Positions 1 to 7,446 of a stretch of DNA of 16,068 nt are shown piece by piece. The number at the start of each line of letters is the position of its first letter. Position 1 is the stretch's first letter. The position numbers and the translations under genes are program-made. A model generated the notes under the pieces. The model saw nothing but the letters and a program-made list of their open reading frames with translations. It searched no databases and was not told the origin of the DNA. Source of the stretch: CAZPWQ01 sp964590495 (lineage in GTDB: Bacteria > Bacteroidota > Rhodothermia > Balneolales > Balneolaceae); NCBI GenBank assembly GCA_964590495.1, contig CAZPWQ010000083.1, positions 1 through 16,068 on the forward strand, in the 5' to 3' direction.

Positions 1-442
1 TTTCAACTTCCAGATCATAACTCATACCGGTTTCTTCAAGTATCTGCCGGAAATTTCCGTCGATAACACCCACGGTCGGGAAGTTTTGGACGCCGTCAAA
101 TCCCATCTCTTTCAACTGTTTGAGGAAAACGGGCATTAACCGGAATGGATCAGTTCCACAGACACCAGCCAGAACCGGAGTATCTTTGACCACCGGAAGA
201 ACTTCACGTGCCATATCCACTACAATTTCATTGGCGTCACCGTAGGCCAGAATACCGGCTGCACTCCCGCGGCCGGCCATTCGGTATCTTCCGGAATTAT
301 AAATGATAATGATATCCACCCCGCCTTTTTCGGCAAACTTGGCAGATATCCCGGTCCCGGCGCCTGCACCGATGATCGGCTTGTTTTGTTTTACCTGAGA
401 TTGGAGTCGCTGTAGACATTCGTTATAGTTTATATTAGGCAT
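1..442 (-). CDS. PEP-hydrolase-like TIM-barrel protein, N-terminal part (cut by window edge)
   Basis: Reading the minus strand from the ATG at 440-442 gives 147 codons with no stop before the window edge, so the C-terminus is missing. The translation begins MPNINYNECLQRLQSQV and continues through KPIIGAGAGTGISAKFAEKGG (about residues 21-41), IIIYNSGRYRMAGRGSAAG and VLAGVCGTDPF to FDGVQNFPTVGVIDG. These match the phosphoenolpyruvate-hydrolase-like / TIM-barrel family (PF09370), which is also the C-terminal domain of plant Tm-1. The protein has no signal peptide and should be cytoplasmic. The start is 39 bp downstream of the UPF0261 stop codon, so the two genes are probably co-transcribed and may form a complex. 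No Shine-Dalgarno sequence is visible before the ATG. The reaction is not firmly established for bacterial members. The family call is strong; the function is open. Confidence 0.88.
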   Translation of the reverse strand, partial: MPNINYNECLQRLQSQVKQNKPIIGAGAGTGISAKFAEKGGVDIIIIYNSGRYRMAGRGSAAGILAYGDANEIVVDMAREVLPVVKDTPVLAGVCGTDPFRLMPVFLKQLKEMGFDGVQNFPTVGVIDGNFRQILEETGMSYDLEVE

Positions 443-481
443 AATTGATTCAGTTACTTTAATTATTTATTGACAATATGA

Positions 482-1690
482 TTAGTTTAAAAAATCCAGC
501 AGCTGCTGTGCTGCTGCTTCAGCAAATTCCGGATCATTGATATGCAGATCCATTTCCTTCAAAATTACATTTGATTCGACATTCCGGCGCAGCGAATCAA
601 AAAGTGCCTCATTCGCATCCGGATCGTAAAAGGGAGCACCTGTCTTGTCGATCATGCTAACCCCTTTCAGTGGTAGCAATAAAGCAGCTGGTCCCAGTGC
701 CCCATTTAACTTATCAGCAATACGTTCCCCTATCTCAGCACATTCTTCCGGTGTAGTACGCATCAGGGTGACATTAGAAGTATGACGGTGAAGATTTCTG
801 GATTTAAATTTTTCGGGCACCTTTTCAAAAGCATGAAAATTTACCATATCCAGGGCCCCGCAGGATACAACCTGGGGTATACCGGCCTTTCCGGCAGCCT
901 CCAGGCGATCAGGACCCGCTGACAATACTCCACCCACCACTTCGTCGCACCACTCCGTCGTTGTCATATCTGCTACTCCTGTAATATATCCATCGCGTAT
1001 CATCGATTCCATGGTACGTCCGCCGGTGCCCGTGGCATGAAAAACTACCATTTCATAGCCAGCCGATTCCAGTTTTTCCCGAACCGCAGTCACGCAGGGA
1101 GTGGTTACACCGAACATCGTGGCAGCAAGCAGAGGCTTTCCTTCTTCAACATCTTCTTTCCCCTGTCCCACCATTCCACAGATAGCCCCTGTGGCATTTA
1201 TAAGAACCTTTCGTGTGATCCTGTTTAATCCGGAAATATCGGCAACAGAATGCATAAATGTAATGTCACTGATATCCACATACGGACTTATATCGCCGGA
1301 GGCAACGGTAGATACCATCACTTTCGGTACACCAAATGACAGTTCGCGCATCGCCGCAGTAGCGATATTGGTACCACCGCCCCCGCCCAGGCTGAGTACA
1401 CCGTCAAATCTGCCTTCCCGGTAGAGCTCAGGGGTTAGTTTCCTGACGCCCGAGATCATCACTTCAAAGGCCCGGTTCCGCTCTTCCGAATTTCTTAGTT
1501 CCTGCAAAGAACTGCCGCCCGCTTTTGCTACTTCTTCTGCCGAAATATCTGGTGTAAAATCGGGATCATCCAGGATGCCGACATCCATCAACAACACCCG
1601 GTGCCCTTTAGCCAGAATCAAATCCCGTACAAAGGAATATTCCTCTCCTTTGGTATCAAAAGTTCCTATAAGAAGAATTGTGGCGGACAT
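482..1690 (-). CDS. Tm-1-like ATP-binding domain protein (UPF0261)
   Basis: This 402-residue cytoplasmic protein belongs to UPF0261 (PF06792), the family of the N-terminal half of the tomato virus-resistance protein Tm-1, which binds ATP in its known structure. Visible signatures are GTFDTKGEE at residues 9-17, the glycine-rich SLGGGGGTN at 100-108, KVMVSTVASGDISPY at 123-137 and MHSVADISGLNR at 146-157. The length is normal for a stand-alone bacterial member. The ATG at 1688-1690 leaves the GTFDTKGEE motif in its usual place close to the N-terminus; no Shine-Dalgarno sequence precedes it. The partner TIM-barrel gene follows after 39 bp, the conserved bacterial arrangement of this pair. The gene is separated from the upstream cupin by a 595-bp repeat-bearing stretch and so probably has its own promoter. 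The substrate is unknown; a catabolic rather than antiviral role is my inference from the sugar-uptake neighbourhood. Confidence 0.92.
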   Translation of the reverse strand: MSATILLIGTFDTKGEEYSFVRDLILAKGHRVLLMDVGILDDPDFTPDISAEEVAKAGGSSLQELRNSEERNRAFEVMISGVRKLTPELYREGRFDGVLSLGGGGGTNIATAAMRELSFGVPKVMVSTVASGDISPYVDISDITFMHSVADISGLNRITRKVLINATGAICGMVGQGKEDVEEGKPLLAATMFGVTTPCVTAVREKLESAGYEMVVFHATGTGGRTMESMIRDGYITGVADMTTTEWCDEVVGGVLSAGPDRLEAAGKAGIPQVVSCGALDMVNFHAFEKVPEKFKSRNLHRHTSNVTLMRTTPEECAEIGERIADKLNGALGPAALLLPLKGVSMIDKTGAPFYDPDANEALFDSLRRNVESNVILKEMDLHINDPEFAEAAAQQLLDFLN

Positions 1691-1974
1691 TAAGATTTAT
1701 TATGTGTTTTATAGATGAAACATTCAGTAATGTAAAAATACCCCGAAACCTTGAGGCAACTGGCAAATAAGCTCAAAAATATTAAGTGTTCTCAATCCGA
1801 AAAATCAGGTATTATGAGTAATTTGCTCATGAACAAAGCCTGTCATCCCTGTAGAAGTTATGTAGGCGTTGACTGTATTGATTAAGTACTTTCGAAAATC
1901 CCCTCTTGAGTGGGGTGGCCGCCGTGACATTCGGCGGTCGGGGTGTGTAGTTATACGCCTACTTCCCTCATCCC

Positions 1975-2004
1975 ACTACTTTTTTCAACGACGAAAAAAG
2001 TAGT
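1975..2004. repeat. Perfect 12-bp stem-loop inside the repeat element
   Basis: ACTACTTTTTTC (1975-1986) is perfectly complementary to GAAAAAAGTAGT (1993-2004) around the 6-base loop AACGAC. It is not followed by a T-run on the plus strand, and on the minus strand it is followed by GGGATGAGGG, so it is not a standard intrinsic terminator in either direction. A partial repeat of the right arm (AAAAAAGT, 2006-2013) follows immediately. Confidence 0.7.
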
Positions 2005-2044
2005 CAAAAAAGTCGCCGGCTGATGAATCCTTGTCGGCGGCATC

Positions 2045-2138
2045 GGTTGGTACGCGGGATAAATTCAATGGTCCTTTACACAAATCAGTTGCTTCTAAAA
2101 TATCACCGGTGTGAATTTATCCACTTCGCGCACCAACC
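2045..2138. repeat. Long bulged inverted repeat inside the repeat element
   Basis: The left arm (2045-2067) carries GGTTGGT, CGCG and GGATAAATTCA. The right arm (2112-2138) carries the complements TGAATTTATCC, CGCG and ACCAACC, with one mismatch (A2052) and a 4-base bulge ACTT at 2123-2126. That gives 22 paired positions. The 44-base loop ends in the palindrome CACCGGTG at 2104-2111. The structure could form a cruciform or an RNA hairpin; I do not recognise it as a named RNA family. Confidence 0.65.
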
Positions 2139-2285
2139 TGCGCCTGTTCCCTCCAATGATTCTAAGGCCGGATTCTTTTCTGCCAGCTGATTTAACTTCT
2201 ATAAGAATGACAAGCTTTGTTTTGCAATGTTTTGAGTTTTGATCATATGGACTTTGAAGTTTGGGTTGTGTTCTTTAATCCGAAT

Positions 2286-2687
2286 TCAGGCTGGTTTCAG
2301 ATCACACCAGGGTTCTTCGTCGGAGACATCAACCATACCTCCCTCAAGATCTTTGGCCGGTGACAGGATAGCGAGAAATATAAGAGGCTCATCTCCCCCG
2401 TTGTAGGTAGCATGGATCATATTTTCGGGAATAAAAACCGCTTCGTCTTTGGTCAGTATCCGTGATTCCTCCTCCAGCCACTGTTCCGCCTTTCCCGACA
2501 GGATATAAATTATTTCTTCCATATCCGGATGCCGGTGAAACGGGTGCCCGTTTCCGGCCTCAACCTCCACACGTACCGTAATAAGCTGCTCACTTCCCGT
2601 GGTATCCGGTTTCGAAAGCCAATGGTGAATACCACGCGGCAGATGTTCAGTTTCAACAGCATCCTTTGTTAAAAAATATTTTTCCAT
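2286..2687 (-). CDS. Small single-domain cupin (Cupin_2) protein
   Basis: This is a 133-residue cytoplasmic protein with one cupin beta-barrel. Cupin motif 1 is seen as GHPFHRHPDMEE (residues 47-58), giving metal-ligand candidates H51, H53 and E58, with the motif's closing glycine at G65. Motif 2 is FIPENMIHATYNGG, giving the last ligand candidate H92. All four usual metal-binding positions are therefore present. Proteins of this size may be metal-dependent isomerases, dioxygenase-like enzymes or small-molecule sensors, and the sequence does not decide which. The ATG at 2685-2687 lies 52 bp after the ThuA-like gene in the same direction, so it is probably the last gene of the 7238-2286 transcription unit. 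No terminator is obvious after the stop; the repeat element starts about 65 bp downstream. The fold is confident; the reaction is unknown. Confidence 0.85.
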   Translation of the reverse strand: MEKYFLTKDAVETEHLPRGIHHWLSKPDTTGSEQLITVRVEVEAGNGHPFHRHPDMEEIIYILSGKAEQWLEEESRILTKDEAVFIPENMIHATYNGGDEPLIFLAILSPAKDLEGGMVDVSDEEPWCDLKPA

Positions 2688-2739
2688 TTAGTTACACATT
2701 TTGTTGTTCCTGCTATCTAAATATAATTATGATCAATGC

Positions 2740-3477
2740 TCAGTTCTCATTCAGCCATTCAATGCTGTTCTGAATGATTGTTTTATAAGCTTCATGTGTA
2801 TGGGCTTCGCCATCATGTCCCAATGTAATACAAACGATACGCCCTTCGCCATAATCTACCGTCCATGCAACGGGATATTCATCTCCGGTATCCGGTTCAA
2901 TTCCCTTTGCCAAAACGTGAATATCCGAGCCTTCATCATCCTTTTCAAATCTGTAGAGCTCATCCTTTATCGTGAAGGTTTCGGGCACAGCATTCATTAC
3001 AGGATGTCCCGAATCAACAACCTCTACCTCAAACTCACCGTATGGAGGGTGACTATTACTTCCTCCACCTACCAGCTTTTGATTATATTCCGGCCAGTCC
3101 TCCCAGCTGTACCAGATGGCAGCATGCACCAGTAACAGATCATTTCCGGATTCAACAAAATCAAAAATTGATTCTCTGAGCCCGGCATCCGGCAATGGTT
3201 GATTGTTGCTTAAATAGAGAATGTCAACTTCAGGAAGTACTTCCTGAATATTCTCCGGGTATTCCGTGTACCGTGCCTCAGCACCAACCTCAGCTAATAT
3301 TTTCGAGTCCTCCAGGTTAAACCACCGGTCGAAGTTGTGGTGGGTACCGCCTCCGACAATGAGGACATTTCTGTTATAATCTGATTGTTGAGCTACAGCT
3401 GTGGTAACTGCTACTATAAGGAACAGTGAAAAAAATATTGTATAACTTCCTAATCTATTCAAAATTAAATGTTTCAT
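2740..3477 (-). CDS. Exported ThuA-like protein
   Basis: This 245-residue protein has a Sec signal peptide (hydrophobic core about 12-28, likely cleavage after AVA at 27-29), so the mature part acts in the periplasm or outside. The mature region matches the ThuA family (PF06283, class-I-amidotransferase-like fold). The landmarks are VLIVGGGTHHNF (38-49), the strand LYLSNNQPLP, GNDLLLVHAAIWYSWEDWPEY (111-131), SHPPYGEFEVEVVDSGHPVM (142-161), DELYRF (172-177) and PVAWTVDYGEGRIVCITLGHD (202-222). ThuA was first linked to trehalose utilisation in rhizobia, and homologues are frequent in Bacteroidota sugar loci, but the activity of most exported members is not known. It sits 56 bp after the FG-GAP/UnbV lipoprotein gene and 52 bp before the cupin gene, suggesting co-transcription. 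The family call is strong; the substrate is open. Confidence 0.88.
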   Translation of the reverse strand: MKHLILNRLGSYTIFFSLFLIVAVTTAVAQQSDYNRNVLIVGGGTHHNFDRWFNLEDSKILAEVGAEARYTEYPENIQEVLPEVDILYLSNNQPLPDAGLRESIFDFVESGNDLLLVHAAIWYSWEDWPEYNQKLVGGGSNSHPPYGEFEVEVVDSGHPVMNAVPETFTIKDELYRFEKDDEGSDIHVLAKGIEPDTGDEYPVAWTVDYGEGRIVCITLGHDGEAHTHEAYKTIIQNSIEWLNEN

Positions 3478-3533
3478 TTGTGATTTATGTTTATTTGTTT
3501 AATAAATATTATTTACAAGGTAAAGTACCAAAT

Positions 3534-6500
3534 TCAGTCAACAGAAATCTGGTACTTCCACTTTTGGGGCTGTATGTCGACAGATTGCTTTGTTCCGTCA
3601 AACCAATGAATCTGAATCCGGGACGGTTCCCGTCCTTCCTTAATTCCCAGAACTTGCGTGGTGCTGTTTTGGGACCAATACCCTGAACCCGCCTGTATTT
3701 CCCGGACCGGACCTGCAGTGCCATTTTCATATTCCAGCCACAGTCTGGAACCGATACCAGTTCTGTTAACCGGTGGTCCTTCCAGACGGATTGTTAGTCC
3801 CTTTTTTTGACTTACATTGCTATATAACCTAGTGGAATCACTGTTTTGAGTTATGACCAGATCCACACGCCCATCGCTGTTATAGTCATTCAATGCGACT
3901 CCACGTTGATTGCCATAGACCTGTATACCGGACACATGAGGAGAGATTGCATCAAAATCACCTGTTCCATCTCCTTTCAGCCATATACCAAGACCAGCAT
4001 CCGATTTGTCAGCTGCATACCGCATATCAAAAAAATTCTGACTCATCATAATGTCTTCAAAGCCGTCGTTATCCATATCGGCAACGCCTATGCCCATACC
4101 AGGCGAAAATTGTGCGGTGGCCGGCAGAGGCTGACCTTTAAACCTGTTCCCGGAGTTGTTCATAAACACCATATGGCTGAGAGTATTTACCTCTTTATAT
4201 GGCAAATTATCAATGCCCCCTTTTATAATATCATTTAAAGTATGCCGGGCAAACGTTCGATTGGAATACAGAACATCGTTCTGGAACGCCGTCCTACTAA
4301 TTGGTTCATAATGGGATAACGGCCTGAAGGGTAAATAGTCTCCGGTCCGTTTATCATAATAAGTTTCAATAAGATCTGTCTTCCCATTGCGGTTAAAATC
4401 GTTGTATATCACACGAAACCCATGCTGAAAATCATCGATGCGGTAGGGTGTATTTTCACCCCAGTTAGCTGCTGCTATATCGGGATAACCATCCCCGTTA
4501 AAATCACCTGTAGCAATACCATTCCATCTGCCTTTATATATGTCCAGCCCAACATTGCTTGTCTTCTCGGTAAACTTGCCTCCGTTATTTTCAAACAGTT
4601 TTATGGCTCCCCATTCGGTAGCGATTAGAAGATCTTGCTCGCCGTCCCTGTTATAATCTACAAAAAGGGCGGAGCTAACAAGCCCCACATTTTTTAAAAT
4701 GGCACTATTTCTCTTATCCGGGATCAAGTTGCCATCACTATTAATGAACAACCTGGAATCAGCATCTTCGGGATACTGGCCCGAAAGAAACCGGCCCCCA
4801 ACAAACAGGTCTATGGTACCGTCACCGTTATAATCGGCTGCCGCCAAAGGTCCTGTTGAAGAAGGTACTCCCTGGAGGCTGTCAACGGAGATGGTCTTTC
4901 CCTCCTTTATCCGGTAATGGAGAACCGCAGGGGCTGACACCGACCCCTGCTCATAATTCGAGTAGCCGACAACCAGATGCATCTGGTCCTTTTGCTGCCA
5001 TCCTATGATTCCGGTCTGATCGCCCGGAGCCTGCCTGTTTAACCACTCCAAATCAAGCTCACGGACACGGTCCTCGTCAAATGAGTATATTCCCATTTCT
5101 CCGCCTTTTCCAGTGCCGATCAAAAGTTCATCACTACCATCCTGGTCGAGGTCTATCCACGCAGCACCTGGCCCCAACCCGCTGAGCCTGAATGGTAACA
5201 AAGGCTGCCAGTCAGTATCATCAAACGGATCTTCCCGATGGATATGAGAAAGCCGCCCGGTTAAATCTTCAAAAACGGGGTTTGATGCCTGCGTATGCTT
5301 TTCCGGCGGCTGATGTTTTGTAATAGAGTTTTCTTCAATTTCATAGACCCGGTTAGCCCGGATGCTGTCCAACCGGGATTGCTTACCGTCCGGCCAGGTT
5401 ATTTTTATCGTGTGATTATTATTTGAGTCATCGGCTGCAAATACCACCACAGGATCGGAACCCGAAAGATAATCTCCGCCGGCACTGATCTCCTTTTGCT
5501 GAGAATCAACTGGTCCACCTTCCAACTCCACATTGGCACCTATAGCCTGGGTGTTGGGCCTTTTCCCTTTCAGCCTTATGGCAATTCGGGGAGATGAAGT
5601 GGTATTTCGATACACAGCGGCTTCCTGGTTCAGCCGGTTGAATACCAGATCGAGATCGCCGTCATGATCCAGATCAGCTACGGCCATGCCGTGGGCAATA
5701 TCTTTTTCAGACAGTCCCCATTCATTACCGACCGTATCAAATCGCAGGTTTCCATTATTACGATAAGCATAGTTTGGCAGCTCTAAAGTAATTTTTTCAG
5801 AAAGATCGACATTGGGTGGTGGTGTACGAAGCCCGCCATATCTGGCTTCATCCAAATCCAGCACATCGATCGGAAAGCCGGTGGATACAAGAATATCTTC
5901 ATATCCATTCAGGTTCACATCCATAAACCGTGTATCCCATGACCAGCCCGATGCCTCCACACCGCTGTAGTAGGCAGTTTCTGCATATGTATTATTGCCA
6001 CGATTCAGATACAGAGAATTGCGGTTATGACGGTAATACTCATGGGCGTTGGTTGCCGGCTTTTGTATTGTTTCTGTCATAAAAAACGATTGTTCAGCCG
6101 CATTGATCGACATCCTGCGCAGGCGGTCGCTATGGTTGGGACTCATCATCTCAACCACAAACATATCCTTGTCGCCGTCGCGATCAATATCCGAAAAATC
6201 AACTCCCATGGATGAAAAGCTGTACCTTCGTATCGCTTTTTTATCCAAGGCTTTAAAAATGCCATTGCCCTGATTAATCCATATCCGGTCGGGAGTCCAA
6301 ACATCATTGGCCACATAAAGGTCGGGCAGACCGTCTGCATTTATATCCTCAAATTTAGCGGTCAGACCCCAATCGGGATATAAGCCCACCGGTTCTCCCT
6401 GTTCATCAAGAAACCGGTTTTCAAGATCTTTTATTTGTTTAAAGGTACCATCTCCGTTATTGAGATAGAGCTCATCTTTTTCACCAAGTTCATATCTTAC

Positions 6501-7238
6501 CGGACCTTGTCCTTCAACTACGTACAAAGTATAGTGCTGATCATACGGAGGGATCATCTCGAAAATATTTCCCTTTTGACGTATGGTATTTTGCATGGCA
6601 AGTTCAGAACCATTAAATATATCAACTGCTGCCTTTTCTTTGAATCTTGCAATATACAGGTCCAGGTCCCCATCGCGGTCTATGTCGGCCAACGTCATGG
6701 TGGTGCTGCCGTTGGCCGGGCCCAGTCCGCTATTCTCTTTTTTGGTAAATCGCCCTTTCCCGTCATTGATATATAACACATTGTCTTTATAGGTTGCCGT
6801 CACAAGCAGATCCAGGTGTCCATTTCCATTGACATCGGCAAAAACGGCGCCTTTTGAATAATGCTGTTCGTGGCTCACACCGGCCGAGTCGGTGACATCC
6901 CTGAAACGCATACCGCCCATATTCTTGTACAGTTTGTTCGGTCCGTTCAGCCGGGTAAAATACAGATCCACCCATCCGTCGCCGTCTATATCACCAGCAG
7001 CTACTCCAGAGCCGTTCATGTAATGGTGATTGCTGTTTATATCCTGTTCAGATACATGGTTTTTAAAATTGATTTTTGTATATCCGGCACTCTGTTGACG
7101 AAAACCCGGACTCCCGTTCGATCCGACCTGAAGTTCTGCCCAACGATATCCCTCGGCTTCTCTCCATTCAAGTTCTACCGGTTCTTGGGTACATCCAAAA
7201 ACGACGACACAGATCATAAATAAGAATCGAATATTCAC
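3534..7238 (-). CDS. Two-module FG-GAP/VCBS-repeat lipoprotein with two ASPIC/UnbV domains
   Basis: This is a 1234-residue surface or periplasmic lipoprotein. The start is GTG (7236-7238), giving R4, a short hydrophobic stretch and a lipobox ending VVFGC (Cys16). An in-frame TAA lies 12 bases upstream of the GTG, and the next ATG (codon 8) would remove the only charged residue. There are fourteen calcium-loop motifs of the DxDxDGxxD type. Seven (beginning near 83, 135, 185, 298, 350, 440 and 522) are followed by an ASPIC/UnbV domain (about 552-636, including ISAGGDYLSGS and ITWPDGK). Seven more (696, 802, 861, 912, 947, 1054 and 1118) are followed by a second UnbV domain (about 1147-1232, IQAGSGYWSQNS and IHWFDG). 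This looks like a tandem seven-bladed-propeller-plus-UnbV module. Such proteins are common beside SusC/SusD loci; a glycan- or protein-binding role is inferred. It begins the group 7238-2286. Confidence 0.93.
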   Translation of the reverse strand: MNIRFLFMICVVVFGCTQEPVELEWREAEGYRWAELQVGSNGSPGFRQQSAGYTKINFKNHVSEQDINSNHHYMNGSGVAAGDIDGDGWVDLYFTRLNGPNKLYKNMGGMRFRDVTDSAGVSHEQHYSKGAVFADVNGNGHLDLLVTATYKDNVLYINDGKGRFTKKENSGLGPANGSTTMTLADIDRDGDLDLYIARFKEKAAVDIFNGSELAMQNTIRQKGNIFEMIPPYDQHYTLYVVEGQGPVRYELGEKDELYLNNGDGTFKQIKDLENRFLDEQGEPVGLYPDWGLTAKFEDINADGLPDLYVANDVWTPDRIWINQGNGIFKALDKKAIRRYSFSSMGVDFSDIDRDGDKDMFVVEMMSPNHSDRLRRMSINAAEQSFFMTETIQKPATNAHEYYRHNRNSLYLNRGNNTYAETAYYSGVEASGWSWDTRFMDVNLNGYEDILVSTGFPIDVLDLDEARYGGLRTPPPNVDLSEKITLELPNYAYRNNGNLRFDTVGNEWGLSEKDIAHGMAVADLDHDGDLDLVFNRLNQEAAVYRNTTSSPRIAIRLKGKRPNTQAIGANVELEGGPVDSQQKEISAGGDYLSGSDPVVVFAADDSNNNHTIKITWPDGKQSRLDSIRANRVYEIEENSITKHQPPEKHTQASNPVFEDLTGRLSHIHREDPFDDTDWQPLLPFRLSGLGPGAAWIDLDQDGSDELLIGTGKGGEMGIYSFDEDRVRELDLEWLNRQAPGDQTGIIGWQQKDQMHLVVGYSNYEQGSVSAPAVLHYRIKEGKTISVDSLQGVPSSTGPLAAADYNGDGTIDLFVGGRFLSGQYPEDADSRLFINSDGNLIPDKRNSAILKNVGLVSSALFVDYNRDGEQDLLIATEWGAIKLFENNGGKFTEKTSNVGLDIYKGRWNGIATGDFNGDGYPDIAAANWGENTPYRIDDFQHGFRVIYNDFNRNGKTDLIETYYDKRTGDYLPFRPLSHYEPISRTAFQNDVLYSNRTFARHTLNDIIKGGIDNLPYKEVNTLSHMVFMNNSGNRFKGQPLPATAQFSPGMGIGVADMDNDGFEDIMMSQNFFDMRYAADKSDAGLGIWLKGDGTGDFDAISPHVSGIQVYGNQRGVALNDYNSDGRVDLVITQNSDSTRLYSNVSQKKGLTIRLEGPPVNRTGIGSRLWLEYENGTAGPVREIQAGSGYWSQNSTTQVLGIKEGREPSRIQIHWFDGTKQSVDIQPQKWKYQISVD

Positions 7239-7247
7239 CTTAAATAC

Positions 7248-7415
7248 TAATTAGTGTAATGATTACTAATTTGTTAAACTAATGGAGTTGTATTAACGCT
7301 TCTGCTTTTTCCTGACATCCCCCAACCCCCTTCGAAGGGGGACCTTTTGTTGCCTTATTCTATCTATAATATCCCGCAAATTAGTCTACTTAATTGTTAA
7401 TCGTTACACTAGTTT
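7248..7415. repeat. Imperfect long-spaced inverted repeat enclosing a C/G-rich palindrome
   Basis: The reverse complement of 7248-7273 contains CAAATTAG followed by TAATCATTACACTAATTA. The plus strand at 7377-7415 carries CAAATTAG, a 13-base insertion, then TAATCGTTACACTAGTTT. That gives 23 of 26 matching positions in inverted orientation. Between the arms lies the perfect 16-bp palindrome at 7326-7341. ACTAAT also recurs directly at 7246, 7265 and 7278, just upstream of the GTG start of the FG-GAP lipoprotein gene. The unit could be a degenerate small mobile repeat or a regulatory region for that gene. The AT-rich sequence makes some matches cheap, so confidence is moderate. Confidence 0.45.
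7326..7341. repeat. Perfect 16-bp C/G-rich palindrome
   Basis: CCCCCTTCGAAGGGGG is a perfect palindrome between the SusD terminator and the FG-GAP lipoprotein gene. Palindromes of this kind (C-run, TTCGAA-like centre, G-run) occur as dispersed intergenic repeats in many Bacteroidota genomes; that comparison is from memory. It lacks a following T-run close enough to be a confident terminator for the minus-strand transcript. Confidence 0.6.
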
Positions 7416-7446
7416 ATTCTTACGGGTTTAGCTTCTCAAAAAGGAA

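Larger units (their letters stand above)
1832..2221. repeat. MITE-like element with imperfect terminal inverted repeats
   Basis: The gene-free stretch 1691-2285 contains a 390-bp unit with inverted termini. The left end (1832-1860, starting AACAAAGC and ending AGAAGTTA) pairs with the right end (2193-2221) at 25 of 29 positions. The shared core is CAAAGC.TGTCAT....TAGAAGTTA, and all four mismatches are transitions. Inside are further inverted repeats: GTAGGCGT/ACGCCTAC (1862-1869/1955-1962), CCCC/GGGG (1900-1903/1912-1915), CCGCCG/CGGCGG (1919-1924/1932-1937), a 12-bp hairpin at 1975-2004 and bulged 22-bp arms at 2045-2138. No open reading frame of useful length or transposase is present, and no clean target-site duplication is visible. 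I read it as a non-autonomous repeat element or a mosaic of dispersed intergenic repeats. The remainder (1691-1831 and 2222-2285) holds nothing I can name. Confidence 0.6.

Noticed and set aside
1774..1781. TATTTTTG on the minus strand, matching the Bacteroidota -7 consensus TAnnTTTG upstream of UPF0261
   Set aside because: No TTTG/TTG box occurs at the expected 19-21 base distance upstream, so it is a single weak hit in AT-rich DNA.
1832..2221. Riboswitch or known structured RNA
   Set aside because: It is bounded by inverted termini and separated from the next start by 140 bp; I recognise no conserved ligand-binding core.
2701..3135. 144-residue plus-strand open frame opposite the ThuA-like gene
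   Set aside because: It overlaps a well-supported gene on the other strand, and its Cys/Ile/Phe-rich composition matches no family.
3846..4238. Plus-strand frames opposite the FG-GAP lipoprotein gene
   Set aside because: The repeated calcium-loop codons of the real gene create periodic open frames on the other strand; none shows domain features.
3534..7238. Regularly spaced similar DNA words suggesting a repeat array or CRISPR
   Set aside because: They encode the DxDxDG loops of a protein; spacing is irregular and there are no identical direct repeats with unique spacers.
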